Source: Kappaphycus alvarezii (taxonomy: Eukaryota; Rhodophyta; Florideophyceae; Gigartinales; Solieriaceae). Taken from it: a DNA stretch of 64,000 nucleotides. The position numbers and the translations under genes are program-made. Under the pieces are notes generated by a model. That model was given only the letters and a program-made list of their open reading frames with translations. It ran no database searches and had not been told where the DNA came from. The stretch lies in NCBI GenBank assembly GCA_002205965.3, contig NADL03000466.1:372001-436000 (forward strand), written 5' to 3'. Shown here piece by piece: positions 23,107 through 35,639 of this stretch; the stretch's first letter is position 1; every line of letters starts with the position of its first letter.

Positions 23107-23337
23107 AAGAGACATTTAGAATTTGGATGAGTGTGGCAAATCCACGGGTTGATTTTTTAATTTTAAGACACGGTACCATTAGAAGATGTTAGTACACGTC
23201 CAGATTCTGGGTGATACTAAAGGTGACTCTGAAAGGCCTATATAATGGCCGCATAAATTCCCACCCCTGACCGATGGGTGGCAGGCATGGGTCTGGCACC
23301 TAATTCTTTACCTTGAAGAAATATCTTCCACTAGATT

Positions 23338-23738
23338 CTCTCGTCCAAAAGATCCCTTTTATGCATTTTGTGGACATTATTATGTTTGGTTGAGACATCA
23401 AGGTTATCTAAAAAGTTTATAAAAGCTGAGTAAACTGCTTCCTCTTGGAGAGGTCAGGCAAGTTGGCAGACAACTTCAAGCCAAGTCCCGAGTAGTAGGA
23501 AGTTGAGAGTCAACTTCAGACCAGAGAACCACTTTTCTTACGCTGGTCACGGAGCATCAGTGGTGGACCCTGCTACTTCTATACTTGCTTGTATCCTTCT
23601 CAGCTATCGTCCTTACTCACCCCTTTTTGTTCGCTCAACTACCCATGGAAGCACTTTTGTAGCTTGCAAAACCTTCTTTTTGAGGTAATTGGTTCTGAGT
23701 ATATCTTCTTCCGATGATTTACCCCTATCATTTGGTAC
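23338..23738 (+). repeat. LTR of the third Gypsy element
   Basis: About 400 bp match 45,985-46,385 in the same orientation: TTATTATGTTTG, CTGAGTAAA, GCTTCCTCTTG, TTGGCAGACAACTT and GAAGTTGAGAGTCAACTTC are shared. Both copies end near ACCCCTATCA. It lies directly before the gag of the plus-strand Gypsy element. Confidence 0.85.
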
Positions 23739-24153
23739 TCTTGAGGAGGCTGTTGCACCTGAGGTATTCGAGTTGTGAAGTATTAGGGAACACTTAAGTG
23801 TTACTTTTTTTCCGTAACCAAGGATCTCAACGCTGCTCGTATAACGTTCACAGGGAGCAAGAAAGAAGACGTTGAGGAGTTTCTCTATACATATATTAAT
23901 GTTTTGATGCGTCGGAAGGGTGATGAAAAGAAGGCCGCAAGTATCCTCGCCTATCTTTATGATGACGCGAACCACAAATATAAGGCCAAGTTTGTCGACG
24001 GTGGTCTGTTAATGGGAATTAGCGTAACTTCAGTCAGAGATTTGACTGGCTTGTGAAAATATATGCTAAGGAGGTAGAACCAGATGAGATGATTCGGACC
24101 CATATAGAGGCCCTGCTCAACTTCGACGCTATTCAAAGCTCATTGGTATACAT

Positions 24154-24909
24154 GTGTGTGATGTCTATGAAATGCTGTGTTCAACGCCCAAGCCAAGTAT
24201 AGAATGCTGCGAAAGGCGTCAATGGGGGATAAGATGGCTCTCTGGTTTCCTCCTCATCAAGGGCCCTCACACTTTTAACGACTTGAAGGGCACCATAGTA
24301 GAATTCGTAAAAAACTCAAAGACAATTCTGTTGGTGAAGGAGTTGTCGGGGGAAGACTGTACATATATTTCTTTCGTACATCCTATTAATAATTATCAAA
24401 GGTCGGCTACTAGTGCAGAGGCATTAGAATCTGTCAGGAGCGATGTTAAAAACTTGAAAAAACGGCTGGAAACAAGACTCGATAATCGCCTTGACATGAT
24501 AATCTCGCAGTTGAAGAGCCTTACTCCTACCATCAAGAAGAGCCAGTCTGGGAACTCTAAAGCAGCAGAGATCTGCAAGTACTGCCAAAAGCCAAGACAT
24601 TTTGTGAATAAATGCCCTGAAAATCCACGTAGAAACGCTCTTTGTGGAAAGTGGGGTTGGAATTGGTATCATGAATGTAACGGCTGGCCTAAAGACAACA
24701 GAAGACCAAATTTATCGGATGCAACAAGCAAATCAGGACCAGAGATGAAAAAGTTACAAAAAGGGAATGATACAAGGCTGACCAATGCCAGAAATGTATC
24801 TATTGCTGACGAAATCAGTCAATTCAATGGGACAAAAACGGATGGAGAACGGAAAATTTTTTCGAGAAATCCTAGGTTAGATTATGGAATGCTTGAACAT
24901 ATCGCATAA
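24154..24909 (+). pseudogene. Gypsy gag with CCHC zinc knuckle
   Basis: A 251-codon plus-strand frame contains a helical region (SVRSDVKNLKKRLETRLDNR, coiled-coil-like) and the knuckle CKYCQKPRHFVNKC, with C-X2-C-X4-H-X4-C spacing. A second Cys/His-containing stretch follows. The C-terminus is charged and low in hydrophobics. Fossil. Confidence 0.8.
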
Positions 24910-25249
24910 CCTGTAACTCCTCTTACGAAGCCGTCTGATCAAGTTGCTCCAGGAGTTGAAATCACTCTGGTCAAGAAAATGAAAAAGAAGAAGAAATTCA
25001 AGAGTATACCGAAGGACGTATTGAGTATGTGAAGAAGTACTATATGATGACTGCGCTTGAATCGGCCCCATCTGGAACAACATTTGGCCAAATTTTGAGT
25101 GTTGACGCTGAGAATGTGAGAAAAGAACAAAAAAAATATAAGGTGTAATAAGTCCGCTAAGGGTAAGACGTTTTTTCTTCAATCGGCCTCGACAGCACCA
25201 AGACGTCTCAATCTGGTACCAGTAAAAGTACTAAGAATGAAAACTAAGA

Positions 25250-25690
25250 TCTTTTCGATTCTCGTTCTGTTCCAAATCTTATTTCAGAACGTTTGATGAC
25301 AGATCTAGGTCTCGAAATTATTCCAACTACGCGAAGGATAACTGTTGCGGATGTAACCGTATCAAAATGCATGGGCACTGTTGACAAGGTTTTCGTGTTC
25401 TTTGGGGACTCTAAAGAATATGTTTACTTTCGTTTCATGCCTGATCCACCTTTTTAGGCAATCATTTGCTTCCTTACAATGAAAAAAAAATTGGGGCATG
25501 CATTGACTTGGACAACCAAGGCGTTTCAATCCAAATTGACGGCAGAACCATGAATATTCCCCTGGACTTCGAAAAAAGCATACATCCGGAATAATTAGGA
25601 GAAACTGACAGTGAATATTCCAATTCCAGCTGTGACAGCGGAGATTCTGAACCAACTAACACCTTCGAAAATGGAAAAGGATAAGTTAGA
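25250..25690 (+). pseudogene. Gypsy protease remnant
   Basis: SVPNLISERLMTDLGLEI followed by RRITVADVTVSKCMGTVDK matches the segment after the active-site Asp in this clade's retropepsin (compare the LPNIMSRMLCEELHLS block in the first Gypsy). Fossil. Confidence 0.65.
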
Positions 25691-26289
25691 GGAGTACTAA
25701 AGCTGGCATGGGACGATTGTGATTCCGGGTTTAAAGCAAATGAAGACTGGAATTCTAGGGCAAATTTGAGACTAGAATATGTTTCCTTTTGCGATAATAT
25801 AGAATTCAAGCACAGAATTCGGATTATGAAAGACGAATAACTTTGCAAATAGAATAAGAATATGTCGAATTCCATATCTGAAGATATGCGCACGCTGGAA
25901 AAGGCCCTTATGAGTAGGGATGGTAAGGATCACGAAAAAGAAGAGCAAAAGATCTCAGAAATTCAAAAAAAATTGCAGCAATTCCCCGCTCCTGCACCAA
26001 AGAAAATATCCGACAAATGACAATCTTCCGAAGTAATTGTATGGAACGTTTTAGATCTAAGAAAAGAAAGTGTACCGGTCACTCATTCATTCGAACTTAC
26101 CGATAATCAACCAATTTACCATATAGAAGGAGGAAAGGAACAAAAGGACATTCCTCGTTTGAATTACTGTACGGGAAAATCCGACCAATGATGAAGGAGT
26201 ATGCACTATCAAACGCAAACTGGAAAAAGGAAAGTGTAAGAGAAACGGAGCTACTAGCTGCAAGTAGTTGGTAAGCGGAGCGAGTGAAC

Positions 26290-26530
26290 GCGAATTTGGG
26301 GTTCGTTCAGTCGGCGGTAAGGGGTCGCACATTTACGGTCGGTTCTAAAGTTCTCGTGATCCACGGGAAGGCGTTGCAATAGATAATCACGTGGCCGGCG
26401 TTCGAGACGAAATACTCTAATCCATGCGTGGTTACCAAGGAAAGACACCCAAAATACGAATTCTGCTAGAGTTCAGGGAAGAAATCGAGGAGAACGATCG
26501 ATGCTCTTCGTCTCGTCCCGTACCAAGAGG
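26290..26530 (+). pseudogene. Gypsy integrase C-terminal remnant
   Basis: The plus strand reads FTVGSKVLVIHGKALQ and then YSNPCVVTKERHPKYELL, the small barrel-like domain after the integrase core in this clade. It is followed by an acidic tail. Confidence 0.55.
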
Positions 26531-27064
26531 GGGCGGAAGCGGTTTTTTATGATAGCACAGACTGTCCGCCCAAGTAACATCTTTCTCCGTAATTATATGA
26601 TGATTCTGATCGGTGGAAAGAGGGCTTAGGAGTGGGTAGTGATGTTTTCCACAGAATAGTCGGAGTCTAATGTACTTATTCACTTCTTCATCAACATTTG
26701 CTTATGCTTTCAGATGCTGAATGGTCCATATCTTTCGTGAGAAGGTCATAATCTTATATTAACGGTATTCTACTCGTGTCAAAGTAGAGGATTCATAGCA
26801 ATCGGCCCTGAGTATTTGCAGATAACCTACTACTACTCTATTAGACAATATGCAATTAGGGGATTTATTTTATCGTATCTAAACGCTATCAGAAGCGTGT
26901 GTTCGTTTCTAAAAGAGCATTCTGAGGTATCACGCACAGGATATGATTTACCTGGGGGCCTCAACTATCGATTGGTCCTTTATCCTCTATGAGAACCTTA
27001 CATTTATCTGCCAAGGGACTATAGCTTAGCTGAGTACCAAGATCCTCCCGAGACCGTCATGATG

Positions 27065-27125
27065 ATTCTTGACCTCTCCAAGAGGAAGCAATTTACTCAG
27101 CTTATGTATACTTTTGCCTACCCCT
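27065..27125 (-). repeat. Inverted LTR-like fragment
   Basis: The segment CTCTCCAAGAGGAAGCA and ACTCAGCTTATGTATACTTTT is the reverse complement of the LTR portion at about 23,410-23,460, with a few differences. Only about 50-60 bp match. The sequence to its left is not recognisably LTR. Confidence 0.7.
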
Positions 27126-27129
27126 AATG

Positions 27130-28500
27130 TACGAACAAAACTACAGAAGATACTAGATAATCCATAAAGACACTTTGTGTGGATGATATACTATAAAAAG
27201 AAGATACTTACGAAACGAAAAATTGATTTATACCTCTCATTCCCCATCCCCTAGACCATTATCGAAAATCTACTAAATTTACATGCTACCAGAACAATCC
27301 CCACAAATATCCGCGAAAGGCTTGCAATTCTCTTTATACGACTGGGATATATCTAAACCATTAAAGAATTCCCCATCCGGTTCCGGCGTGGGGACCTCCT
27401 GGTCCATACTGTCCAGCCCTCGCCCCACAATTCCTACACTTTCCATGTCTCCCTCCCCCTCATCCTCCTTTTCCTCCTCTATTTACTCTTCTTCACCCCA
27501 CTGTCCTCCTCCTCACCCCTCCGTCCTCCTCCTAACCCTCATTCTCGTAAACCATTTCCGGGGCTTCCCACTGCTCAAAAGTCTCCCCAGCTCCCTTCTC
27601 GACCTCCCCCTCCTGCCCCTCACCTACCGCCTCCGCCTCATATTAGATGAAAAAGCGACGATCGAACTCGATCAACTTCTTCTTAGTTTGCCGGCGTAGG
27701 TATTCATCGCGGTCAGTATGGCCGAAAGGGAGTAAGGGAATGGCGTTTAGGGGGCGAGGGTGGCGAGTTTTGGAAATGACGGTGGTGCAGCATTGGTTGT
27801 TCATTTTGGTGATGTTTAGGGAGTGGCAGGCAATTGAGGGTTTTTAGAACGGATAAGGGTGGAGAGATAGTGATTAGAATAATCGAGGAGGTTTGGAACT
27901 TGCAAAAGAGGGCTTTAAATAGGCTCCCGATGGCGCATTCTATAGATTTGAAATAGATAAAATGAATGTCAAAGGGAATTTTCAGTAGTGCATTCGCGCT
28001 TTTTTCTCAAAAAACCAATTTGGAGAAAGAAGTAAGCAAAAAGGGAGAAAGAACTTGATTTGGGATCGATTTAGAGGGGTGCATACAGTATTAAAGTATC
28101 TACCTAAAATGGAAACAAATTTAGAGAGGACCGCGGAAAGGGTAAGGAAGGATATGGATGGAGAAATGTTCTCCCCGGGAAGGTGCTTAGAGTGAGAGAG
28201 GGCGAGGAAGGACCAGAACTACGAGCAATTTTGGACAACAGAAGGTACTACAGTAAATAAAAAGCCGGTAGATGACGACGAAAAAAAAGAAAACTCCGTT
28301 CCGATTCGCCCGCGCCTGACAGTAAAATATTTTTTGGCATACGATGCATAGGGAAAAGGTTTGGGCATTTTACTCTTGGAAGGTACATAACCTATCTATC
28401 CTATGTTTTTTGCAGGCAACCACAATTGACTTAAAAGGATATACAGACACAGTTATGGGGCAGAAACTACCTAAAACACCTAAATCCCCTAACTAATCTC
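27130..28500. other. Mostly gene-free stretch with a CT-rich block
   Basis: 27,400-27,640 is strongly pyrimidine-rich on the plus strand, so long frames there are low-complexity. On the minus strand around 27,660-27,840 a frame reads MNNQCCTTVISKTRHPRPLN and DRDEYLRRQTKKKLIEFDRR, which looks protein-like. I do not recognise it and it ends after about 60 codons. The rest shows nothing. Confidence 0.3.
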
Positions 28501-28501
28501 C

Positions 28502-29170
28502 CTAAATAACTACCTTTATCCCAGCCATCAAGCAGGCCGCATTGGACATGACGGCTGCTGCTGCATGTCTTTGCATGAAACCCCCGAACCTTTCCGTAGC
28601 GATGCATTCGTAGTGGTTGAGAGTGGTTGAAATCAATGACGGCCGAACCGGATTGGGAGATGGACTTGGTTGCAAGCGGACGGGATCGAAAGATTCATTC
28701 TTCAGGCGGGCATGGTCTTTCATGTACAAGTCATAAAACGGGACTGCAGAAGGGAAGGATACATATGGGGTGAGTTAGCCAAATTCCTTATTTTTTCCGA
28801 CAAAAAAAATGCGGAAGTACAGTGGAGTTAAAATGAACAATGAACGGTCGGGCAGTGCACACTCGAAATGACACACGAGTAAAAATTTTTATTTTTACTT
28901 AACTATAAGCAGCTCCTGATGAAGTGGTCGCGGTTTCAAACCGCCAGGAGTACTCACATAAAGGTTCTTCTCTGACGAAAGAATTGAAGACAGTCACACC
29001 GAGTGCGTTATAGTAGCCCTTCTTCCGACTCTTGCTTTGCGGTGGTTGTCCTGTCTAGGTCCTGGTGACGATTTAGACTTACCATTGTAAGTCCTACTAC
29101 AAGGATCTGAGAGCAGCAGAGAAAAGCTTACAATCACAGCGGAAGGGAGGGAAATTGGGGTGTTTTAATG
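28502..29170 (-). other. Possible spliced minus-strand gene (unrecognised)
   Basis: A minus-strand frame (stop at 28,502) contains LYMKDHARLKNESFDPVRLQ and FMQRHAAAAVMSNAACLMAG. Upstream of it a splice-acceptor-like CTTCTGCAG ends at 28,744 and a donor GTGAGT starts at 28,957. Joining them keeps the frame open through 28,958-29,050, which has YYNALGVTVFNSFVREEPL. No start codon and no family were recognised, and the further upstream junction would need an implausibly short 32-nt intron. Confidence 0.25.
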
Positions 29171-29349
29171 ATTGAAAAATAGGTTAGCCTATGTGTGAAA
29201 TTTTCACCTTTCCGCTAAAAATTGCAGTGGGAGGGTGAACACAACATACACGCAAAGTCTACTAAGAAATGACCTTATAACTCTGCTTTTTTGTTGCTTA
29301 AAAGACGATCTATTTTAATAGAAAAATATAGCTTTACTTATTACCTCTG

Positions 29350-30115
29350 TCCGTGAGTCGATGCTGGGCCCCGTTCTGATGGCGGACAAGGTCTTGTTCA
29401 CTGAATACCTCAATATTTCAGTCCTTGCACTTTTACCCGATCTTGCTTGTACGGCAGTGAGAAGATGGGAATGGAGGTGCTCGAACTACTGAACGCGATG
29501 GGAGCAGGTTACTTGGCAATGACGGCAATGAAGCGGAAAAGACTCCTGATACTTCCTCATCTGCGGCCTTTCCAAGGGCCTAGCCTTGCGGGTTCGACGT
29601 TGCACTACCCTCTGGATCGAAGCAGATGCGGCGTCCGGCAGCACTTGAAGACTTACCGCAGGAGGGTTCGAACTTGTCAGCGGCCTTGACGACTTGGGGA
29701 TGGTCAGACGCGACGGCTTTCTTAGTACTAGAGGTAAAGATCGAAAAACGGTTGACGACAATAGAGCAAATAATCATAGCAAAAGGTAGTGTTCCTGGAT
29801 TCGAACGTGCTCGGGATAATACGAGATCGCGACCTGAAAGATTAGTCAGCGCCGATGTCTTGGCCTCCCCGGGGCTGGGTATGGCGAATTTTGCGAGCTG
29901 GGTTCCCGAAGAGGACGGACGAGGCGGAATTTTGGGATCTCCTCCCTAGCCAATCGGTACAACTGGCGAGGTGGGCGGGGACCGAAAGTCGGCAAGGTCT
30001 TTTGAGTCGTACTCGGATGGAGAAGGATGGCGGCCCTTTGACTTCTTGTCGGACGACAGTAGGGGTTACCGCGTAAGTGCCAGAGTGAAAACACAAGGTT
30101 AGTCTCTGCTCGCAA
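29350..30115. other. G+C-richer island with unresolved coding potential
   Basis: 29.6-30.06 kb is clearly richer in G+C than the flanks, and frames are open on both strands (107 codons plus, 84-91 codons minus). A minus-strand block near 29,350-29,470 reads TAVQARSGKSARTEILRYSV. None matches a known family by eye. Could be exons of a host gene or an unknown element. Confidence 0.2.
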
Positions 30116-30216
30116 TCTGGCAGCTCAGATAAATCTGGTAGTTATTTTATCCCAGCTGGTAGATTGGAAAAATGCACAATGAGGCAAAACGTACTTGTGA
30201 TGCTACCACAATGTGG

Positions 30217-30570
30217 TTTGTTAAGTGCACATGAGCATATCTAGGTTGAAATGTGGTTTAAACTTTGTTTGAGGCTTGATGGCTTAAGCCGGCCGCTCCA
30301 AACCAGGTCTATATAGAAATAGAGATAGCGATATACTTAAGTAAAATGTAGTCTAATAGTAGCGAATGCAAAGTGTTTCTCGAAGAACAGCTCCGACGGT
30401 ATTGTAGACACCTCTCTCAGAATTGTAGTCAGGACGAGTGGCATACTCTGAAAAGATGTACGACGTACATAGAGCAACAAGCACGGGTGCATCCTGGCAG
30501 GATTACAGTGCAGGTTATTCGGGTTCTGCATCAATGTCAGCAAATAACGGGTTTTGTAAGCATTCTAACA
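30217..30570 (-). repeat. 3' LTR of the minus-strand Copia
   Basis: On the minus strand it runs from about TGTTAGAATGC to CACTTAACA. It matches 60.6-60.92 kb (plus strand) over CAGAGTATG, TTCGCTACT, TAGACTACATTTT, a TATATA box and GCTCATGTGC. The TGTTA...TAACA ends fit LTR termini. The outer start is less sure than the inner match. Confidence 0.7.
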
Positions 30571-30749
30571 GTGCATTGGCGACATTTGGTAACCGAAAGA
30601 TAAGACACCAAGCTGAACTACGATGGTACCCATGGGAATCTATAGTGACCAAAACTCTTTTAGCTAGATATTTCTTCTATCGTCACGCATACGTCATCTA
30701 TCTGTATTAACCCTTTCAGATTCATGAATTTTATGCGAATCCAAGAGAC

Positions 30750-31010
30750 CAAGTGCACAGGTTTGATTGAGTTTGCGAAAGACGTCTAGGTTTCTCTTGC
30801 TCAAGGCACCAGCGATTATGTTCGTGTCTTTAAACCACTGCATAATGACGATCTTTCCTTACCCAAAGAGCCTTTTGACTTTCTACTGGACACAGCCTGT
30901 AATCTCGACCTTCGTGAAGGGTAGTTGCGGTTGGGTAGAGTCTATCAGAATCAACCGACGAGATAAGTGCCGAGGAATGGCGTAAACCTTCGATAAGCAA
31001 TATGCAATGA
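30750..31010 (-). pseudogene. Copia RNase H C-terminal remnant
   Basis: The minus strand shows SDRLYPTATTLHEGRDYRL and QWFKDTNIIAGALSKRNLD, matching the end of Copia RNase H (the A-D/G-A-L-T/S-K block). It is followed by a short spacer and the LTR. Confidence 0.75.
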
Positions 31011-31288
31011 GTCCAGCCCGATCTGGTAACTTTGTCACTGCTATTCTCTCCGCCTCATGGACTAAAAGTAGACTCGAGCCTGCTTAGAGCTGTAACAGTC
31101 GATGGAATGGAATATTTTAGAGGTCGGAAAGAAATTCCGGAGAATTAATCAGTTTAGCCGTAGGAATATTTCCCTTGGCTTGCGTCTGTAAATGCGAAGT
31201 AATTGGTGCTGTTATAATGTGAATTCTGAATTATGATTGTATCAAGTTTTCGAATCTCTTTGAGCGCATTATTAGCTTCACCCAAGTA

Positions 31289-32067
31289 TCATACTTTAAT
31301 ACCAGAGGTCCATTGCTGCAATGTACTAGATAAAAGTGCTGCAGGACGCATGATTTCGCTTTCGAGCAAGTCGAGATGTTCAGCGTGGGCTTGTACCTGT
31401 TTGACTTCGTGCAAAGAGCATTTATCGTCTTGCTTTTTTCTTCTATTTGGATCCAATAGAAGATTTTTAATGAATTCCATTATTTCTTCGTAAAGACAGT
31501 TGTCTTTGTGATGTTGAATTTGCTGTCATGGGATGTATGATTTCTATTGAAAACTGGATTTGATTCAGAGATAAATATGTAGGCCTTGAACCGTGTCGAA
31601 AGTTCATCATGAAAAACTTAGATTAACTGTGGGTTTCACGCAAGCATTAAATCGTCCACAACTTTTGCAACAATAAGAAGGGGGTTTACAGATAATTTTT
31701 GTTTCAAGAATAATTGTGGAATCCTCGAGACACATTCCAGTCCATTGTCGAACATCCAATCATTGATTGCAAGTTTCAAGAGCCGGTCTGATTAGACCAT
31801 ACGGTATGCTGGGACGGGCAGCTTTCATACGAAGGAGCTGTAAGTAGTCCAGCCTCTCGGAAGGCGGACGTAAATGTTGCGATTCAATGGTCCAGATTGA
31901 AGAAATGCTCCAGAGATGTCAATTGTCGCTAAAGAAAGTTGAACTATTGCTGCAGTAGGAATGAGAGCTCGTATGACAGGGAACCGAGCCGTTATTGAGT
32001 CCATACGGATGAAATTATTTTCCTTGTTCCAATTACCATGTGAAACCAATCGGCACTTTATTTTCAC
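31289..32067 (-). pseudogene. Copia reverse transcriptase remnants
   Basis: At 31,825-32,067 the frame reads KIKCRLVSHGNWNKENNFIR, then RFPVIRALI and ATIDISGAFLQSG, the RVT_2 N-terminal block with the first catalytic Asp. At 31,289-31,480 a later block ends with RPAALLSSTLQQWTSG, the connection toward RNase H. Confidence 0.85.
31500..31824. other. Copia interior without a recognised block
   Basis: Lies between the two RT remnants of the minus-strand Copia element. By position it should be RT palm sequence, but I cannot recognise motifs in it by eye. Confidence 0.3.
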
Positions 32068-32653
32068 TTTTTCTTATTCTCAATCAAATTAACTTGGAAG
32101 AAACATTGTGATGATATCATATTTGCATATTTTGGTAATTTGCTGACGTTACCTTCCCGATACGCGTTTTTATCCTTGTCATTTGACTCTTTCCCCGCAA
32201 TCGGCTAGTCAAAAAGCCACCGTGGTGATATCTAAGCTATTTTGTTTTCAGTAGCAGGCTCATCACCAATAAATTTTCGATTTTGCCGAATTATTGCTTG
32301 CTTTTGTGATTTCTACTCTCATAGAGGTATCATCTCTTCCACAATGAAGTTATTCCCGACATCCTTATCCGTTCGACCTATTGGGTTACTCTTCTTTATT
32401 TCAAACCAATTGTCTTTGCCCCGATCCTGATTGTCTGGTGTCTTCGTCAGAAGGAAAGAAATCGATTCCAGAGCAATTATTGGGGTATTCTCGACATCAT
32501 TGATCCGACGCGAGATCAATTAATAACTATTTTTTCATTTATACCTTGGTTATGAGACATTTTAATCCCTTTTGTTGTTCTTGTCGCAGAAACAAACAGA
32601 ATGGGGGCAACAACAACATATTCACATTCTTCTTCCACTGGAATCTGATGATT

Positions 32654-33620
32654 TTATCCTTGTTCTGCATGTTCGATACTACTTAACTCCTTCAAAATGG
32701 ATGAAGATGGATACAGCCTTATGTCCTCGTGTGCGACTTTCAACCGTTTCCCGTTTCCGAATTTGCTCCGAGTGAGCTCTACGAAATGTTCTCTTGCGTT
32801 TTGGACATATCCCGAATTCCAAACACTGTGTTCTTTTCGTTTCTCAAATAAATTTACTGGAGTTCCTTTCGTGAGATGATGTGACGGAACTATATTTGGT
32901 GATCGAGATTCCAGCATCTTTGAGAGATTGTGATGTGCAATTTGTTCATAGTGTGCGTTAATTAATTCTGAATCCGCTATTGTCTGTCGTAGGCCAATAA
33001 TTGATGGCGTGTATCCTCTATTAAGCTCAAAGGCACTGACACGATTGTTTCCACAAAGAAGGTTTGTGGAAATGACTGTCCTTGAAACAATCTCTTGATC
33101 TGTGAACAAAGTACCATTCATGCTCTTAAGTGCATTGCCTGTTTGAGAATACGCAGCGAAATCTGACGCAGGACAAATTTTCCACTTCCCATCGAACCAA
33201 TTTTTCTGTGCGTCTTTGCTTTCCGAGTTATTGGTTTGATGTCATGCTTTTGCAATATTTTGACAAAATAATCGTTTTTAAATTACTGGTGGAACGATAT
33301 TGACACAGGAGCTCCATTCAATTTGATCCAATGTGTTTGAAGGGTTCTTAAGTGTTCTCCGATACCTCTCGTCAACAAACAAACAGCGTTTGGAAAGCGT
33401 GAGCAAAGTATTTGATGTGGAATGTTGTGCAATTCTTCAATTCAACTATTAAAATGAAATCGATTTGAACTTCCTCGTTAAACGTTCAAAGTGGCTTACT
33501 CAAGGATAACTTTCGAACGTTAAGTTTCCATCCATTCTTCTTGCAGCTAGACCACTTTTCCAAAAAAGATTCGAGAGCTTGCTGCAAGACTGGCGAAAGA
33601 ACGCCGCACCGTTTGCAGAG
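32654..33620 (-). pseudogene. Copia integrase remnants
   Basis: The 155-residue frame at 32,654-33,121 has FELNRGYTPSIIGLRQTI and KGTPVNLFEKRKEHSVWNSG, the later core and C-terminal domain. Upstream, to 33.6 kb, minus-strand pieces read SSCKKNGWKLNVRKLSLS and VQIDFILIVELKN, the zinc-binding exit and start of the core. Fossil. Confidence 0.8.
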
Positions 33621-34901
33621 ATCCTTCATGTACTTCAGAAGTAAGTGTGAGTACAGGTGAAGTTTAGAAGCGAATTATTATGCATATTTTCCCATGAGGC
33701 TCATTTTTCTGTTACTGCCGTCATCCCAATCCCCTTGCATTCCAAACAAAGCCCGCTATATCCCGTAATAGCTTTGGAATTTGGATATTTGGCTCATGAC
33801 ATCATAGAGGTGCGTTCACGTTTCTCTACCTTCAGGAATGTAGATTGGAAGCATGATGTTGACATCCAATCATTCTAAAACACCCTTCGGTATTATAAGA
33901 ACACGAGGTTTCTCAGAATTGAGCACATCTGATTTGCTCAAGATACAAATTCCAAGTAGAGAAGTACCATCGCCGTTCGTGGCGTAGAACGTAATTATGA
34001 TTTTATTCACTTTCAAGTCTTAAACAGGGAGTCGTCATATACCTGGTTTGAGCTTCGCATCGCATTTCTCACCCTAATCGTGGTAGAATGGTTCACAATA
34101 TAAAAGCAACGCCTTAAATTCGACGCCAATCGCTAAAGAAAGCGCTACCGCAGACTTTATGCCCCCAGCCGGCTGGTAAAAACCCTCTTCCAGGATAAGG
34201 TTGTGGTTTATGCATATGCATCATATCAGAACTGGTAGAAATTACGCTTAAGTTTTCCCTTTGTCCTTAGAATGCTTGGAACCTAGACGCAATTATCCGT
34301 CTAAATTTCAAGAATTACGTTCAGTTCGGTTTCTCCTTCACAACGATGGTTACCTTCTCTCATCTTCAAAGTGGCAAAACTAGGACGTTGGCACTTCAAA
34401 TCATAGCGAGCGTTATCTTTCTTTCTACAATCCATGCAGGCTTCACCGACGAGTTACGTCAGCACTGTTGACTTCTTCCTCTTAGTATACCGATTCTGTC
34501 TGCAGTTTTCGACGTCTTTTCGATAATTATTTCGCTTCTTTGCGTTGACAGCGCGATAAATGTATGCGTTTCTGACCCTTTCCTCGCTTTTACCCGCCTC
34601 ACGACTACCGAAGAAGCTCCTGACCTTATGGTATAAAAAGTTCCCCAAAAAAAGGTCTTAAGATCGTAGATTCATTTCTGCTAATAGACTGAGCATGAGA
34701 GCGCGAAGTATACTCACAGCATCGTCAAAACTCAAAATAAAACGTCGATCAGGGGAAGCAATGGATTTTGCTACACCTTGAGTACAATGTAGCTTCTTTA
34801 TATTGTCAACAATGGGCTTGGCATCCCGACAAATGGTGTAAAAGCGACTTGTGACCTTCTTTCATGAGTGCTTAGCATTAATATTTGAACTCCTTGAGGC
34901 T

Positions 34902-35616
34902 CTAAAGATCTAGATCAAGCTTCTTGGTACTCAAAGATATCTTCTTTGCCTCTTCCAGTGTCAACTTGAACGTTTTCTGAGAGAGAATTGTTCCGTTATC
35001 TTGTTCCTGTGCCATGCAGATAATACGGAGCTTGGCTTTGGTGAGAAAACCTTCATGGGCTAAGGATTTATTCATCAGAAAAATTTTCAGTACTTCTCCG
35101 AATTGAGATTGTCTGGTATATCCTGCTTTCATCAAGTTTTCAGCCGCGAGTCCAGGAGAAACCTTGACAGATACCTGTTAAGATCCTCATTATTCTCGCG
35201 CTTGCAAGAAGTCACCTTATCAAGGGAGTTAATGAGGCAAATAATCACGGAGATAGGAGGACAGTAAGCGCTCAATTCCACGATCTTTTGAACAACTTTC
35301 ACTGCTTGTAATCGATCTTCCCTTGCTTTTGTGCTCCGTCTACAAGACCCTTCTGAGCTTGGCGAGGACCTAGATGAGACATCTGACACCCAATTGTGTA
35401 GAGTACTGTGTTGTAGAGCTTATCTACTCCCTTTTCGGCTGCGGTTGCAATTAAGTGGACCCAACTTGCAACCTTCTTTCTCCATGTCCAGAGGTCCTGG
35501 TGCGGTTTAAATACAGGATTGTTCGTCATGCCTCGACCTTTCCCAAAATCCTTCCCTGTGTCCGTAAATGAGGTAAGCCCGCTCTCACCGAGGGAAAGCG
35601 CGAAATGTGGGCACAA
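34902..35616 (-). pseudogene. Copia gag remnants
   Basis: Overlapping minus-strand frames contain RLQAVKVVQKIVELSAYCPP, ICLINSLDKVTS, NEDLNRYLSRFL and AKLRIICMAQEQDNG, in the pattern of Copia gag (UBN2-like). They lie first after the presumed leader. The zinc-knuckle region downstream is not clearly seen. Confidence 0.6.
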
Positions 35617-35639
35617 TGAACGGGTAAAACGGTACCTCA

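Larger units (their letters stand above)
23338..26620 (+). mobile_element. Ty3/Gypsy LTR retrotransposon (fossil)
   Basis: Parts recognised on the plus strand: LTR, gag with a zinc knuckle, protease, the start of RT (a THSFEL block also present in the first Gypsy) and the integrase C-terminal region (VGSKVLVIHGKALQ, YSNPCVVTKERHPKYEL). It is incomplete and broken in many places. A small inverted piece of LTR-like sequence lies at 27,075-27,120. Confidence 0.8.

Noticed and set aside
22981-23110. Short repeat array considered as a CRISPR-like array
   Set aside because: Units are contiguous with no spacers, and the context is eukaryotic retroelement.
27283-27699. 138-codon Ser/Pro/Leu-rich frame
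   Set aside because: Falls on a pyrimidine-rich tract; low complexity, no motif.
29051-29082. 32-nt stretch starting GTAAGT and ending CAG, resembling an ultrashort intron
   Set aside because: It would join two unproven frames with no start codon. Such short introns are rare, and a chance GT...AG is likely.
29765-29835. tRNA-like T-loop (TTCGAATC) on the minus strand
   Set aside because: No pairing T-stem, acceptor stem or D-arm could be built around it.
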